NCBI GenBank assembly: GCA_019915135.1
Contig: JAHLMK010000025.1
Span: 62,001 to 126,000 of the forward strand
DNA length: 64,000 nucleotides
Direction: 5' to 3'
Source: Strobilurus pachycystidiatus
Taxonomy: Eukaryota > Basidiomycota > Agaricomycetes > Agaricales > Physalacriaceae
A program made the position numbers and the translations under genes. Under the pieces are notes generated by a model. The model had not been told where the DNA came from. It saw only the letters and a list, made by a program, of their open reading frames with translations, and did not search any database. Of the stretch, positions 44,242 through 54,917 are shown in pieces (the first letter of the stretch is position 1; every line of letters begins with the position of its first letter).

Positions 44242-45843
44242 GATATCACGGAGAAAATCACTTGCCGGAAAAGAGCCTCCCCGTTGGCATGTCTCTACAA
44301 AGTGAGAATCCCAAACCAGTACCAGCTCGGTGAGATTGGGAAGATACGCCGGTGTATCGCCACTCTTAACTTGAAGGAGCTTGCGCACAAATTCCTCAGT
44401 GAGACCTGCACCGTCACGATTGCGCGGATGCCAAGACGAATACCGGTCACTTTCGTCAGCCTCAACGATGGTCAGACTGCGGATGGAGGTACAGACGTCA
44501 ATGAGGGAGATGAGTTCCTCATTATTTGGGAGGGGGCGAGAGTCCATGGAGATGACAAGAGAGGAGAGTTGACATTTTGAGCGTGAGATGAGACTGGCTA
44601 GTGTTGAAGTCCACTCGTTGAGCTCATTCCCTGCATGTATGCCACAGCCGGAACTCCAGTATGAACGCCTGACCGCATATATCTCGACATGTTCCAGGGA
44701 TGGTAAGTCAACGCCTTGGAGCCCATTTTGGGCACACAGCCAGCAGCGGAGGTCGACTATCATCCTCGAGAGATGTAGATTCAGCTGTGTTTCTCTATTA
44801 GCCCACTCGTAAGGCCCGTGACTGAGGAGTAAGGTCTTTCGTCCAGTCATGTCTTTGTCCTCAAATACAGAGTCTGTATCGAGGCCAACTTCCATCTCCC
44901 CGACAATGCTTTGAACCTGCACCAAGGGGAGTTTGAGGTGACTGAACCGACCGCAGATGTGGGCGTGTCGAAGATTTGGCATCTCGTGGCTCCAGTCACT
45001 CCAGAATGCGCGCGCCGACTTTGGGAAAGGTAGTCCTGGAGTCCTGGATAGGGTGAGCGACTCCAGCTGAGGGAAGGCGAGTGATTTGTTTTCAAATTGA
45101 GTCGGAGAGTCGTCAATGCAAAGCAGCTTGGTTTGCTCGTCTGTGACCGCATTCCAGTCAAATCTGACTGCTGCAGTGCGCCATCTGTCGCGCGCATCAA
45201 GGATTCTTCGGAATGCAGGGGTAGTGGGGTCAACAATATAGATATCGATTGGAAGGTTGTTTGAGCGTGACAAGAAGAGCTCAATATCGCCGACAGTCGA
45301 CCGCCCTGTCACGTAGAATGTTGACCAGATATGAGGGTGTTTGAGAACTATTGTTCTCCAGTAGCGGCAGACCAAGCTGAGCATAGCCGCAGGCGCCGCA
45401 TCAAACTTGCCCGGGCAACTATGACAACTAGAGCGTCTCAGGGCGTTCTCCCAGTCTGGGTCGTGTGTGCAGCATATGAGCGTGAATATGAGAGCAAAGA
45501 CGCTCTCCGGGAGGCTTGTATTGCAAATGGGGGAGGGCTTCAAAAAGCGTCCGATGACGTCTGAGAATTCCTCGATAACCTCCCGCTGAGCGACTAGAGC
45601 CTGGCGCTTTGTTTCTAGATGTGCAATGACACCGGCTGCATTGTCTTTATGTAGTCTTGACGCCATTTCGAGCTCCACAATGCGCTCCTCCACGGCCTCC
45701 TTGTCAGACTGTGATGGAATCATGTACGATTCGAACGGCTGCTTGTTCCAAACGTTTTGCAGCAAACGAGGGACGGACACGGCCGCAGAGCAGTCCGGGC
45801 ACAGTTTAACCTCTCCGGTGCTAACAATCATGGTGCTAATCAA
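44227..45843 (-). CDS. F-box protein, C-terminus truncated by retrotransposon insertion
   Basis: Single-exon frame of 538 residues. An N-terminal Cys pair (LCPDC) and a coiled coil (about 48-100) lead into an F-box-like region: SLPESVFALIFTLI, then AMLSLVCRYWRTIVLKHPHIWSTF (about 105-175). Irregular leucine-rich repeats continue to the end (LESLTLSRTPGLPFP, LSSLVISMD, LPNLTELVLVWDS). The family supplies substrate-binding subunits of SCF ubiquitin ligases. The native frame stops at ...FLRDI at the insertion site; the next codons, CKPA and stop, come from the LTR. The native last 54 residues are stranded at 37695-37859. The F-box and most repeats remain, so a shortened product is possible. Confidence 0.8.
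   Translation of the reverse strand: MISTMIVSTGEVKLCPDCSAAVSVPRLLQNVWNKQPFESYMIPSQSDKEAVEERIVELEMASRLHKDNAAGVIAHLETKRQALVAQREVIEEFSDVIGRFLKPSPICNTSLPESVFALIFTLICCTHDPDWENALRRSSCHSCPGKFDAAPAAMLSLVCRYWRTIVLKHPHIWSTFYVTGRSTVGDIELFLSRSNNLPIDIYIVDPTTPAFRRILDARDRWRTAAVRFDWNAVTDEQTKLLCIDDSPTQFENKSLAFPQLESLTLSRTPGLPFPKSARAFWSDWSHEMPNLRHAHICGRFSHLKLPLVQVQSIVGEMEVGLDTDSVFEDKDMTGRKTLLLSHGPYEWANRETQLNLHLSRMIVDLRCWLCAQNGLQGVDLPSLEHVEIYAVRRSYWSSGCGIHAGNELNEWTSTLASLISRSKCQLSSLVISMDSRPLPNNEELISLIDVCTSIRSLTIVEADESDRYSSWHPRNRDGAGLTEEFVRKLLQVKSGDTPAYLPNLTELVLVWDSHFVETCQRGGSFPASDFLRDICKPA
44242..44246. repeat. 5-bp target site duplication of the LTR element, right copy
   Basis: GATAT directly after the right LTR; identical to 37860-37864. 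Confidence 0.85.
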
Positions 45844-46082
45844 ACAAGGAGAGGTCAGCCAACCGAACAGCAGCGGAAGTAAAGATATCTACCAAATGAG
45901 ATGAGATGATTTTGAGGCCTATGGTTTGAAAGACGAATACTAGACTCCAAACCTTGGGAGCCACTTTTCTATAAGAGCCAGTCCACATCGGGTGACCAAT
46001 AAATACGTTGGATAAAATTTACAACATGCAGGTATAGATGTGGTATGATACAACAACGAACGCGGAACATTAGATAGAAGAA

Positions 46083-47912
46083 TTACACTTGCTCAACGTG
46101 CTCAACACTTCCGTCATCAAGACCTTTCGAGCCCACTCTCCTCTTCAGATCCTGTTCGACGATCTCATACCTCTGCGGCCTCTGAGTCTGTATAGCTTCC
46201 TTGTTCCTGAACACCAACACCATGCCCTCATTCTCCCTATACAGGCGATCTATGTCCTCTAGATGCCTATTAGACGTCTCCGGGTATAACATGTAGATCA
46301 GCTACGAAGAGGACGTCAGTCACTGGTGTAAGAGCGAAAGGTTTGCCAGAATGCTCACCGGAACGAACGCCGCATTGAACGCCATCCAGATCAAGTAAAA
46401 CTTCCACCCTAGGTTCTCGATACCAGGCGGTGTTGCCTGAACGACGACGTAGTTCGATATCCAGTTACTCCCAGTCGCCAACGCTGCGCCCATCGTCCGC
46501 ATACTGAGCGAATTAATCTCCACTGGGTACAGCCATGGAACACCCTGCCAGCAAATGCCGAAGAACACGTAGTACAAGAAGAAGAACGCAGTCGCAGCGG
46601 CGCCGAATTTCTCCCCACCTTGGGAGAGGAATGCCGAGATGAACATGTAACACATGGCCTGGCCGGCGGCGCCGTACATCATGAGTTTGCGACGTCCGGC
46701 GCGTTCAATGAGATGAATACCGGCGAAAGAGAAGATGAGGTAGGACACAGAGTTGCATGCGGCGAGAAGACGGGCGAGGTTGCTCGAAAGACCGACCGAA
46801 TTCTGGAGGACTAACGGTAAGCTAGGACCCGATGTCAGGCTGATAGCATACGATGTAATGTCAAGAACGTACTAGTAGCTCGTCACGTTGATGCCAACGA
46901 GCTGCTGCATCCACTGGGTACCGGTGCCGAGCAACAATCGCTTGACCATCCCCGTGTTGCCCGTCCGACCCCTGATAACATCTTTGAAAGCCGGACGTTG
47001 TTCCTTCTCGATCCTAACGGCCTCCAGAATCTCCTCCTTCAGGGTGACGATGTGCTTGTCGTTGACGCTGGTACCCTCTCCTTCCAAAGCAACGAGGACT
47101 TCGACGCCCTCCTGTTCACGACCGTGTGCAAGGAGCCAACGCGGGGACTCCGGGAGCCATGGGATAGTAGCGAGCATGATGATGGAAAATACCAGCTGGA
47201 ACGCAATGGGGAACCGCCAGCTGATGCTTCCCGATAAGAAAGAGAAGCCATAAGTCATCCAGTTGCTGAGCGAGAAGCCAGCGATGTTCATTCTATGAAA
47301 ATGGCGTCAGTCGATGCAAGATGGACCGATGGAGATGGCGCACATCATGCCTAGGACAATAAGCTTGCCACGCAAGCTAGCCTTGGTCGTTTCGCTTTGC
47401 CATACCGGAGACGTCGCGGTGTTGACCCCGTTACCCAGGCCAGTGATTATACGTGCCACGATCATCATAGAAACATTTGTCGCCGCCGCCTGAAGAATCG
47501 CGCCGATGGACATAACGATCACGCCTCCGATAAGGGATTTCTTCCGACCAAGATGTTCGCCGAAGACGAACGTGGACACGGCACCTACAAAGCTAAACGC
47601 AGTGTGAGTTCAAGAGCAGAACGAGCTTAAGACTCCTCACCATCCAATGTCATATAGGGACACGATGGTACCTTGTAGATTGGCATTGGGATATCCCATC
47701 TGCCTGAGGAAGTCGTCCGTCACGATGATTCCGCCAAATACGCCTTGGTCGTAGCCTGTGAAACTCGTGTTCAGCATTTCCAGGTTGTCCGCTGCGTGCA
47801 CAGAGGACTCACCGAAGAGCGTCATGGCAGTAATACATGCAACCGACACCCAAACGTTGAGTTTCGTGCCCGTGAGGCCCAGATACGGCCGCTTTGTGTT
47901 TGCTTTCGCCAT
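46083..47912 (-). CDS. MFS sugar transporter (hexose/lactose permease-like)
   Basis: Exons 47912-47813, 47755-47641, 47592-47344, 47292-46873, 46821-46359 and 46301-46083 give 521 residues with about twelve membrane helices. Signature motifs: GYDQGVFGG (helix 1), GEHLGRKKSL (loop 2-3), the PESPRWLL motif after helix 6, TGTQWMQQLVGIN (helix 7), ERAGRRKLM (loop 8-9), PWLYPVEI in helix 10 and PETSNRHLEDID after helix 12. This is the fungal proton-coupled sugar porter family of the plasma membrane. The acceptor of intron 2 was chosen at GTTTAG because the next AG breaks the frame and loses CFVGAVS. Its substrate cannot be told; it may take up sugars released by the secreted cellulases. Confidence 0.92.
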
Positions 47913-47975
47913 TGCTCGTAGTGGGTGATGGACAGAGGAGTAGAAATTGACTTTTGAGAGCCTGTATCGCGTGCT

Positions 47976-47982
47976 TTTTATA
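47976..47982 (-). promoter_or_regulatory. TATA box of the sugar transporter gene
   Basis: TATAAAA on the minus strand about 65 bp before the ATG at 47912. Confidence 0.5.
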
Positions 47983-47983
47983 A

Positions 47984-49935
47984 CCGCGACGGAAAGAGGG
48001 ATTCATCTCCTGACGTCATCTCCCCCCGTGGGGAGAGTTGAAATGGACTCTGGAGCGACCGCGTATTGACTTTAGCCGGCGCGTAGTCAGATTGAGACGT
48101 CACTTGTCGAGACGGGACACTGGCGGGACGGTCTCGAGCTCCTCGGTTCGTTCAAACCTTCAATGTATGCGTATCGCGTAAAGCTCGACGGTTATCATAG
48201 CTCTGGTGGAACGGCGCCTCAGCTATCTCGGAGAATGGCAATGCGACTGCCGACGTGTCGCTCCGCCCTTTCCAGATTGTACGGGGCATGACCCAAAACG
48301 TATGGAAAATGTGGAGTAGGCGAACGGTCACGAGGCCCCAGGACGCTGAACAGGCATTTAATGATGGATCCGGTGTCGAGGGAACAGCCTTACCATCGGC
48401 CCGATATGAGCTTCCTGAACCCCCTTCAAACCCCCTTCGCCATTCGACCAGCAAACATGCCGTGCCGCCAAGCTCCCACCCTGACATGAAGGGAAGAGGA
48501 GGACAGGAAGCCACGCCATGAGCCTGTTGCTATCAGTTGCTCGAGCGACTTGTGGCGGTCCGTCGCGTCAAATGTATGCCCAGGGTCCGCGCCTGCGAGA
48601 TATCCATGACGTGGCGTACAACTGGGTCGATGCATCTCTTTGTGAGCGGGGACTATCTTGTAACAGGTGGAAGGCAGCGTACCAGTCAGTGAATTGACAT
48701 TTAGCGCATTGGGAAACGCCCATACAGTAGTACATGAGTTGAAACGATGTTAGCGATCCTTAACGCGTAAATTGAGATCCTCATGATGACGGCGATGGAA
48801 GTGTCCAGCGCCAGACAACTGCAGAGAATTTAATGTTGGCAATGCGCTGTTCAATGGAGGACCCGGATGTGCATACCCGAGAGTCGATCAATAGATAGGA
48901 CCTCTGCGAACAGAGCGCTTCTTCAATGACATTCACAGCGCGGCGGATATGTGGTGCGATGACTTGGAGAAGGCGGATAGTGGATTGACTGGGATGGATT
49001 GTGGACAAGAGCTGAGACCGTCCATGGAAAGGGGACTCCTGGGATCCATCGACCGCTATCTCGGCCTCTTTCTCCAGACGGTTGGAGTGACTGTCTCGAT
49101 GCATCAAGCACTGGAGCACTGAACGACCATAAGCTAGGCACGGGCGCAAAAGGGCCAACCATGTCGATTTCGGAAATGCGAGGAAGCCGATTTGGCGTAG
49201 ACCGTCGCCTATGTAAAGCCGTCCAGCTTTCGTTGCCTGGTGATTGAGCAAACATGCTGCCTGCAAGCGCCTGCCTGTCCCCATGCCCAACGTGAATTGA
49301 CTGAGAAGAATATGTCATTGAACTGAGCGCTGTTTAAGGAGGTACCGCACCCTCGGGCCCCATGTTCGGAAAATGTCATCCAGCGTTTCGCAGCGTAGCA
49401 AAGAGCTGGTTGATGGAGCACGTCAATGAGAATTTCGGGCAAATGCAGAGGCTCGACAAACCTCGCCTTCGAGTTGGTGAGGTTTGCCGTCAACTGATCC
49501 CAGGCTGTGTACCATTCTTGTCCGCGGCGTCGCGTAGCCTCCCGTATCCGACGCAGTTCGTCCAGTGGCAGACGTCGCGAGCGCGCCAGCGGCAGGCGGA
49601 GTGCGAAGCAAGAGGCGACGACATGATGGGGAGAGGCCAACTTTGCTCTGCCCGGCATTGCCGGTCCGCTTTCCGTTACCTCGGATGTTGCCGTAACAGC
49701 ATTCGTCCTCCCCTTGCTTCAATCTGCTTTTATCCAAGAGCGTTCCAACGTATCTCCCCCATTGCACACCCTTGCTACGAGCTCTCGTGCAGTACCATCT
49801 CCTCCAGAACCACCTCCTCCTCTCTTGACTGCTTCTGCTCCAAGGTCTAGGCCAAAGCATTCGAAAGTTTATCGTCCGCAAAGAAGCCTGGCGCCATGCA
49901 GAGTGGAATGATCTGCGCTCTGAAAGGTGGCGACC
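47984..49935. other. Gene-free stretch between the transporter and Clr2-like genes
   Basis: About 1.95 kb. Several ORFs of 100-170 codons overlap on the minus strand (48781-49881) but show no family motif or consistent splice model. They are treated as chance or decayed sequence. Confidence 0.35.
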
Positions 49936-49942
49936 TATAAAA
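49936..49942 (+). promoter_or_regulatory. TATA box of Clr2-like paralogue 2
   Basis: TATAAAA about 45-50 bp before the ATG at 49986. Confidence 0.5.
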
Positions 49943-49985
49943 TAAACCGCAGCAGAGAGCTTCCATCTCCTGTAATACTCTTACC

Positions 49986-52108
49986 ATGGATACAGACTCG
50001 AAGCTCACCTTGATCAGCATCCCTCGCTCAGACGGAGACCCGACAAAATGGCCTGTGCTTGACGACAAAGATGCCATTGGGCGGATCGAGAAAGTCGACG
50101 ACCCGAACGACCGGACCCTTATATATTGGAAGGAGAAACTCGCCGATGCCGTCGCGAAAGACAACTCACGATATGGTGTGTATAGCAGAAGACCTGTTTC
50201 ACGCTGCAGCAACACTAACATCCTGTAGAATCAGACACCAAGTACATCCTCGAACGCCTGCCTGATGGCTACGGACTGTTTCGTCACCACCGAGTGCCGA
50301 CCAATGGCAAATATAGCGACTTATTTCTCCATGGCAAGACCGACTTCCTGTGGCCATTTGAGATTATCTGACCATCGTACAGGTCACCCATCAATCTACG
50401 GCAACCTCAAGTTCAATTCAACGAACAAGTTCATACCTCATGCTCAGTGGCTCATGACCGACCCCACGATGAACAGGAGCAACTGCAAGTGTGACCTTTG
50501 CGCAGAGGATGCGAAAAGGGCTAGGAATCCTAGGGCGTCATACGGTACAGTTCAGATGCCATCGTGCGCAAATTCGGTGTCTCCGGCGGCGTCCGTCGCG
50601 CCATCTCAGGGTTCTACAACCTCAGCTACCACACTTTCCTCCGAAGATCCGAATCCCATCAGCTTGACGACGCGCAAGATTCCGTTCGTCCCTCCACAGC
50701 CGTCTGCACCCGCTTTCCGCGAAGATGATCTTGTATGGGTGTATCTGGACGTTCCCATCGTTTGTCCTGCCACGCATCCCGAGAGAGTCGAAATCAAATA
50801 TTGGCCCGGTATTGTCCTCCCGGATGTCTTCCAATCGTTCTTGCCACACGGATCGGAAACTGTGGATACCTTCAACGTCCACCTCCTTCGTTCGGGCACT
50901 CGTTCCATCCCTGCCAATTGTCTGCTGCCCTACGATGCTTGGTCGGGTTACGAAACCTTGAAGGGGACTGCGAGCATCGTGAAGTTGGAAGCCCACCTCC
51001 TGTTCGAGCAACCGTCACCACCGTGGGATACAGTCATTGGCCCTTTTCTTTATGCTACGCGATTGGCCGAGAAGCTCACCAAGTGTTGGACCCCCATGGG
51101 CGGTGAGTGCCTCCACATCCTGCCTTGTCACCCGCTAAGATTTCCTTTTCAGACTCTGATCAGCTTATTACCCAAGGGGACTCGGAATTGAGGTGGGTAT
51201 GGTGGCGTACACAGAGACTTAGTCCCGGCGACTTTGTTCGCCTCAAAGTTTTCGCATCGGTCGTGCATTTGGACGGCGCATCGGACGCCCTTCAGCAACA
51301 TCAAAACCGATCGCGTGTCCTCTTCCTCCATCTATACAGGATCTTTGCCGCCGAGGGAGAGGATGACGCCACGATGGAGCTCACAGTGTCGGGCGTGTTG
51401 TACGGGTTGGCGAGCGAAGACGATGAGGCTGTTGACGTCAGGGAGGACACACTGATGGGCTTGGAGGAAGGAGATGCGATGGAAGACCAGCCTGGGACAC
51501 ATGACGCACCCATGGACAAAAAGAAGGGCGAAGCGATGTTTGTTGACATGAATGCAGACGCCGCTGAAATGGTCACCTTGTCGATGGACGACGCAAACGT
51601 GGTTATCGTGTCAACGGACGACGTGTACGTGGTGGATGTCGAACAGGACGAGCTGATTGCGTCAAACGAAGCTTCAGGCTCGGTCGACAAAGTACAGAAC
51701 ACCTCCAGGCTCTCAAACCCGCCGCCAACCTCTCCGTCCCCGTCGCCTTCCCCCGTGCCATCCCAGCCCTCCATCCCCACGATCTGGATCCCTCCTCATC
51801 CACCAATTGGGTACACCTTCTGCCCTATCACACCTCCAGACTGCGAAGCTCTCATTCCTTTGCATCTCGTCCAAGGGCGCTATCACCCACACATCTTGGA
51901 GCATCCTGCGCTAGCTAAGGAACCTCTGAGCGCGTTAGGGCGCGTCGCTGAGCTGGAGGGGATACGTCCGTGTGATTCTGGGAGCAGGCAAATCCCGGGG
52001 ATATACGCGTTCACTCGGAGACGAATGATGGACAAGGCGAGGCGGGACGTTGAGAAGGAGTTGGGGTTGGGGAAGTTTGAGCATGGTGGTGGTGGTCAGA
52101 GTGCTTGA
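49986..52108 (+). CDS. Clr2-like transcriptional silencing protein, paralogue 2
   Basis: Exons 49986-50175, 50229-50333, 50383-51102 and 51153-52108 (phases 1, 1, 1) give 656 residues. Landmarks: LISIPRSDGDPTKWP, LERLPDGYGLFRHH, FNSTNKFIPHAQWLMTDPT, the Cys motif NCKCDLC, EDDLVWVYLD, KYWPGIVLPDVFQ, LRWVWWRTQRLSPGDFVRL, YTFCPITPPDCE and VQGRYHPHILEHPAL. Intron 2 has a GC donor (GCAAGA) instead of GT, at the same position where both paralogues have GTGAG. A long acidic insert precedes the last segment. Tandem with paralogue 3 (279 bp apart, same strand). Proposed role: heterochromatin silencing as a SHREC-type subunit, inferred from the family. Confidence 0.82.
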
Positions 52109-52323
52109 TACGTAGGCATAACTATTCAGGTAGATCATGTGTCGCAATTTACAGATTAGGACCATTAGGTCTTGTATGACTATTGTAGAGTAGTTAATTG
52201 GTATGGTATGGTATGGGGATATCCGCGGCCACGGTGGTTCGATGCTCAGACACTCATATTGCATTTTTTGGTGACGGTGATGCCATGGAAGGTGGCAACC
52301 AATGATGCGCATGATTCGATTCA

Positions 52324-52329
52324 TATAAA
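52324..52329 (+). promoter_or_regulatory. TATA box of Clr2-like paralogue 3
   Basis: TATAAA about 60 bp before the ATG at 52387, in the short spacer after paralogue 2. Confidence 0.5.
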
Positions 52330-52386
52330 TGGACGGGGGCTTCCGACTTTGTTTCTCTTTACCATCTCATTCATACCATCGTGGCC

Positions 52387-54727
52387 ATGCAGACTCTGCT
52401 CATTACAATTCCTCGCTCAGATGGAAACTCGGGGAACTGGCCCACAGGGCCATTGGACATCCACATTGATAAGAACCACCCGCCCGCCTTTAGATGGCGG
52501 CAGAAACTGGCTGCTGCGCTGACAGAACATGACTCAAGCTATGGTACGAGTGGCCCTGTTGGGATTCAGTTCCCGAGACGTCCTTCAGTTCCTTGAAACT
52601 CACCGGTGCTTTTCTGCAGACTCGGACCGAAAGACATTGTACATCCTCGAGGATTTTCCTGCTGGGTATGGACTTTTTCGGCACGCAAGGAATACTCAGG
52701 AAAGCGGCTCCTCGCATTATGATAACTACCTGTATGGTGAGTAAAATCTCATTAGCATCAGCTTTATAACTTACAGTGGAGGCTGCATATACTAGGCCAC
52801 GCCGACAAGTACAAGTTTCGCTCCACCAAAGAGTTCGCCCCTCACCTCAAGTGGTTGGTGAGCGACTCCACCATGGACAAACGAAACTGTGGGTGCAAAG
52901 GCTGCGATAAGTCCGCGAGAAAACGACAGCCGAAGTCTGGCACTGCCAGTGAGCCATTTTCGCTGCGGCCGGCTAGTCGTCCAACATCCAGCTGTGCTCC
53001 ATCTCAGACTTCGGCCACCCAGTTTACGTGGCAGCTTCCATCCAGCTCTACTAGCGATGTGCAGCCCTCGCGACCCTATGCCCCAGGTGTTCAGTCAATG
53101 TTCTCCATGCCTTCCAGTAGTAACGCTGCCGAGTCCATCAGGATGATGACGTCCGAGTCTACTGGCCATCTTGGAAGAGTTGGCTTTCCTTCAACGGCTT
53201 CGGTCCCCAGATTCGTTGCGCCTCCATGCCCCCAAGCTTCTGCTACCAGGCAGATGTTGTCCAGCTCGAGTAGAGATTCTCAACCGTCATCGTCGATTGC
53301 ACCGGTCTCTTCGATGATGTCCTGCGCACCTTCTGTAACTCTCGCCGCCAAAGCGACTGGCACAATGCAGCCTAAATCCCGCGCCGGACGACTTGACTTG
53401 AGCCCAGCTACGTTGATCCCCGAGTCCATCGTGTCTACAGCATCCCATAGTTCCACTTTCCCCATATCTCACGGCACCAGCTCGAGAGTTCCTGAAGTTA
53501 TGCCCGCCGCTTTATCGAGGCAGCGATGTGTGCTTACCTTTCGCGAAGACGACCTTGTCTGGGTACACCACCAGATGCCTATCCAAGTCGTCTCCTCATC
53601 CGAATCCACTTCTGAATCTGTGAGGTTCTGGCCAGGCACAATTCTCCAGGTCTTAGTGAAGGGTTGGTTCGTCGTTCAACCCCTCTACGCTCAGGCGTCA
53701 TCAAAGCCGGGCCCATGCACTATGTCATCAGAGCTTCTGTTGCCATACGCTGCTTGGCAAGAGGTCGCAAAATTATATGTTGATCGACAGTTGCAAAGGG
53801 ACTGTGATGTCAGATCATTCATTTACGCGACGCGGTTGGCAGAGAGCATGTCGAGGTATTGGATCCCAATGAGCATTGGTAAGTGAGATTTGCTCCTCTC
53901 TTCTGAGTCAGTGTGTAAGTGTAACCCAATTTATTGCAGATAAAGACCTGCGCCTACTTGAGTCACCTCAATTGGACTGGATATGGTGGATGGGCGAAAA
54001 GCTCTGTCCGGGTGACTTCGTTCGGCTCAAAGTGGACAAAGACCCGTCCTTCATCGCTTCTAAGGGAAGGGGATCCGACGTACGGTTCCTCCACATAGAA
54101 CATATTCGCGCCGACTCCGACGTCGCAACCGAGAGCACGCAGTTCAATTTCGTGGGGCCATTGTATATGCTAGTGGTCGATGGTTGGCATGAAGCCATGG
54201 TCAATACGGCGGCCGACGCGGTCAGTGACGCATTGAAAGACAAGAAGACCAAGGAGGCGAAAGGGATGACAGAAGATCCTGACAATAACAGGATGGTTGT
54301 TGATGTGAAAACGGAAGATATCGATGTGGTGATTATGTCAACGAAAGACATTGAGGTGGTGGACGTCGAAGACGAAAACAACGCGGCAGAAAACACGACG
54401 GAACCCAATTTGCCCACGTCTTGCACTTCCTTGCATCTCCCACCGAATGGGTACACCTTTCGTCGCCTCGAAGCTTTGGCAGTCATCCCAGCACATCGAG
54501 TTCAGGGGAGGTACTATCCACGCATCATGGAGCACCCCGCACTGGCGAAGGAGCCGGTATGCTCGTTAGGGCGCGTGGCTGAGTTAGAAGGAATTCGCAT
54601 TCGTGAAGATCTCAATGCTCCCGAGTATGCTTTTAGTCGGAGGCGGATGATGGAGAGGGCGCGATGGGACGTCGACAAAAACCTGGGATCGCGGAGGTCA
54701 GAGAGCAAGGGGTTACCTTTGGCGTGA
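52387..54727 (+). CDS. Clr2-like transcriptional silencing protein, paralogue 3
   Basis: Exons 52387-52543, 52620-52736, 52796-53878 and 53940-54727 (phases 1, 1, 1) give 714 residues. Landmarks: LLITIPRSDGNSGNWP, LEDFPAGYGLFRH, KFRSTKEFAPHLKWLVSD, the Cys motif NCGCKGC, EDDLVWVHHQMP, RFWPGTIL, LDWIWWMGEKLCPGDFVRL and VQGRYYPRIMEHPALAKEP. Compared with paralogues 1 and 2 the linker between the Cys motif and the EDDLVW segment is much longer and Ser-rich, and exon 4 is shorter because the acidic region and the Pro-rich part are reduced. Intron positions and phases are the same in all three. Convergent with the F-box gene ending at 54918. Confidence 0.82.
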
Positions 54728-54917
54728 CAAAGATGGATACTATTGGTATTTGGCTTGACAATTGGTACTGTGTAGTAGACACTCAAACTTTCTGTGTCGA
54801 CTACGTCAGTGGAAAAGTTTCAACAAGAGCCATCCCAACAGACTAGTCTATGGAAGGACAAGAAATAGTCGGAGCAGTACCCACAAGGGGCCCAATATCG
54901 CAATCCGACTGGAATTA

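Noticed and set aside
48781..49881. Overlapping minus-strand ORFs of about 130-170 codons
   Set aside because: No consistent exon model could be built and no family motif was found; kept as unexplained spacer.
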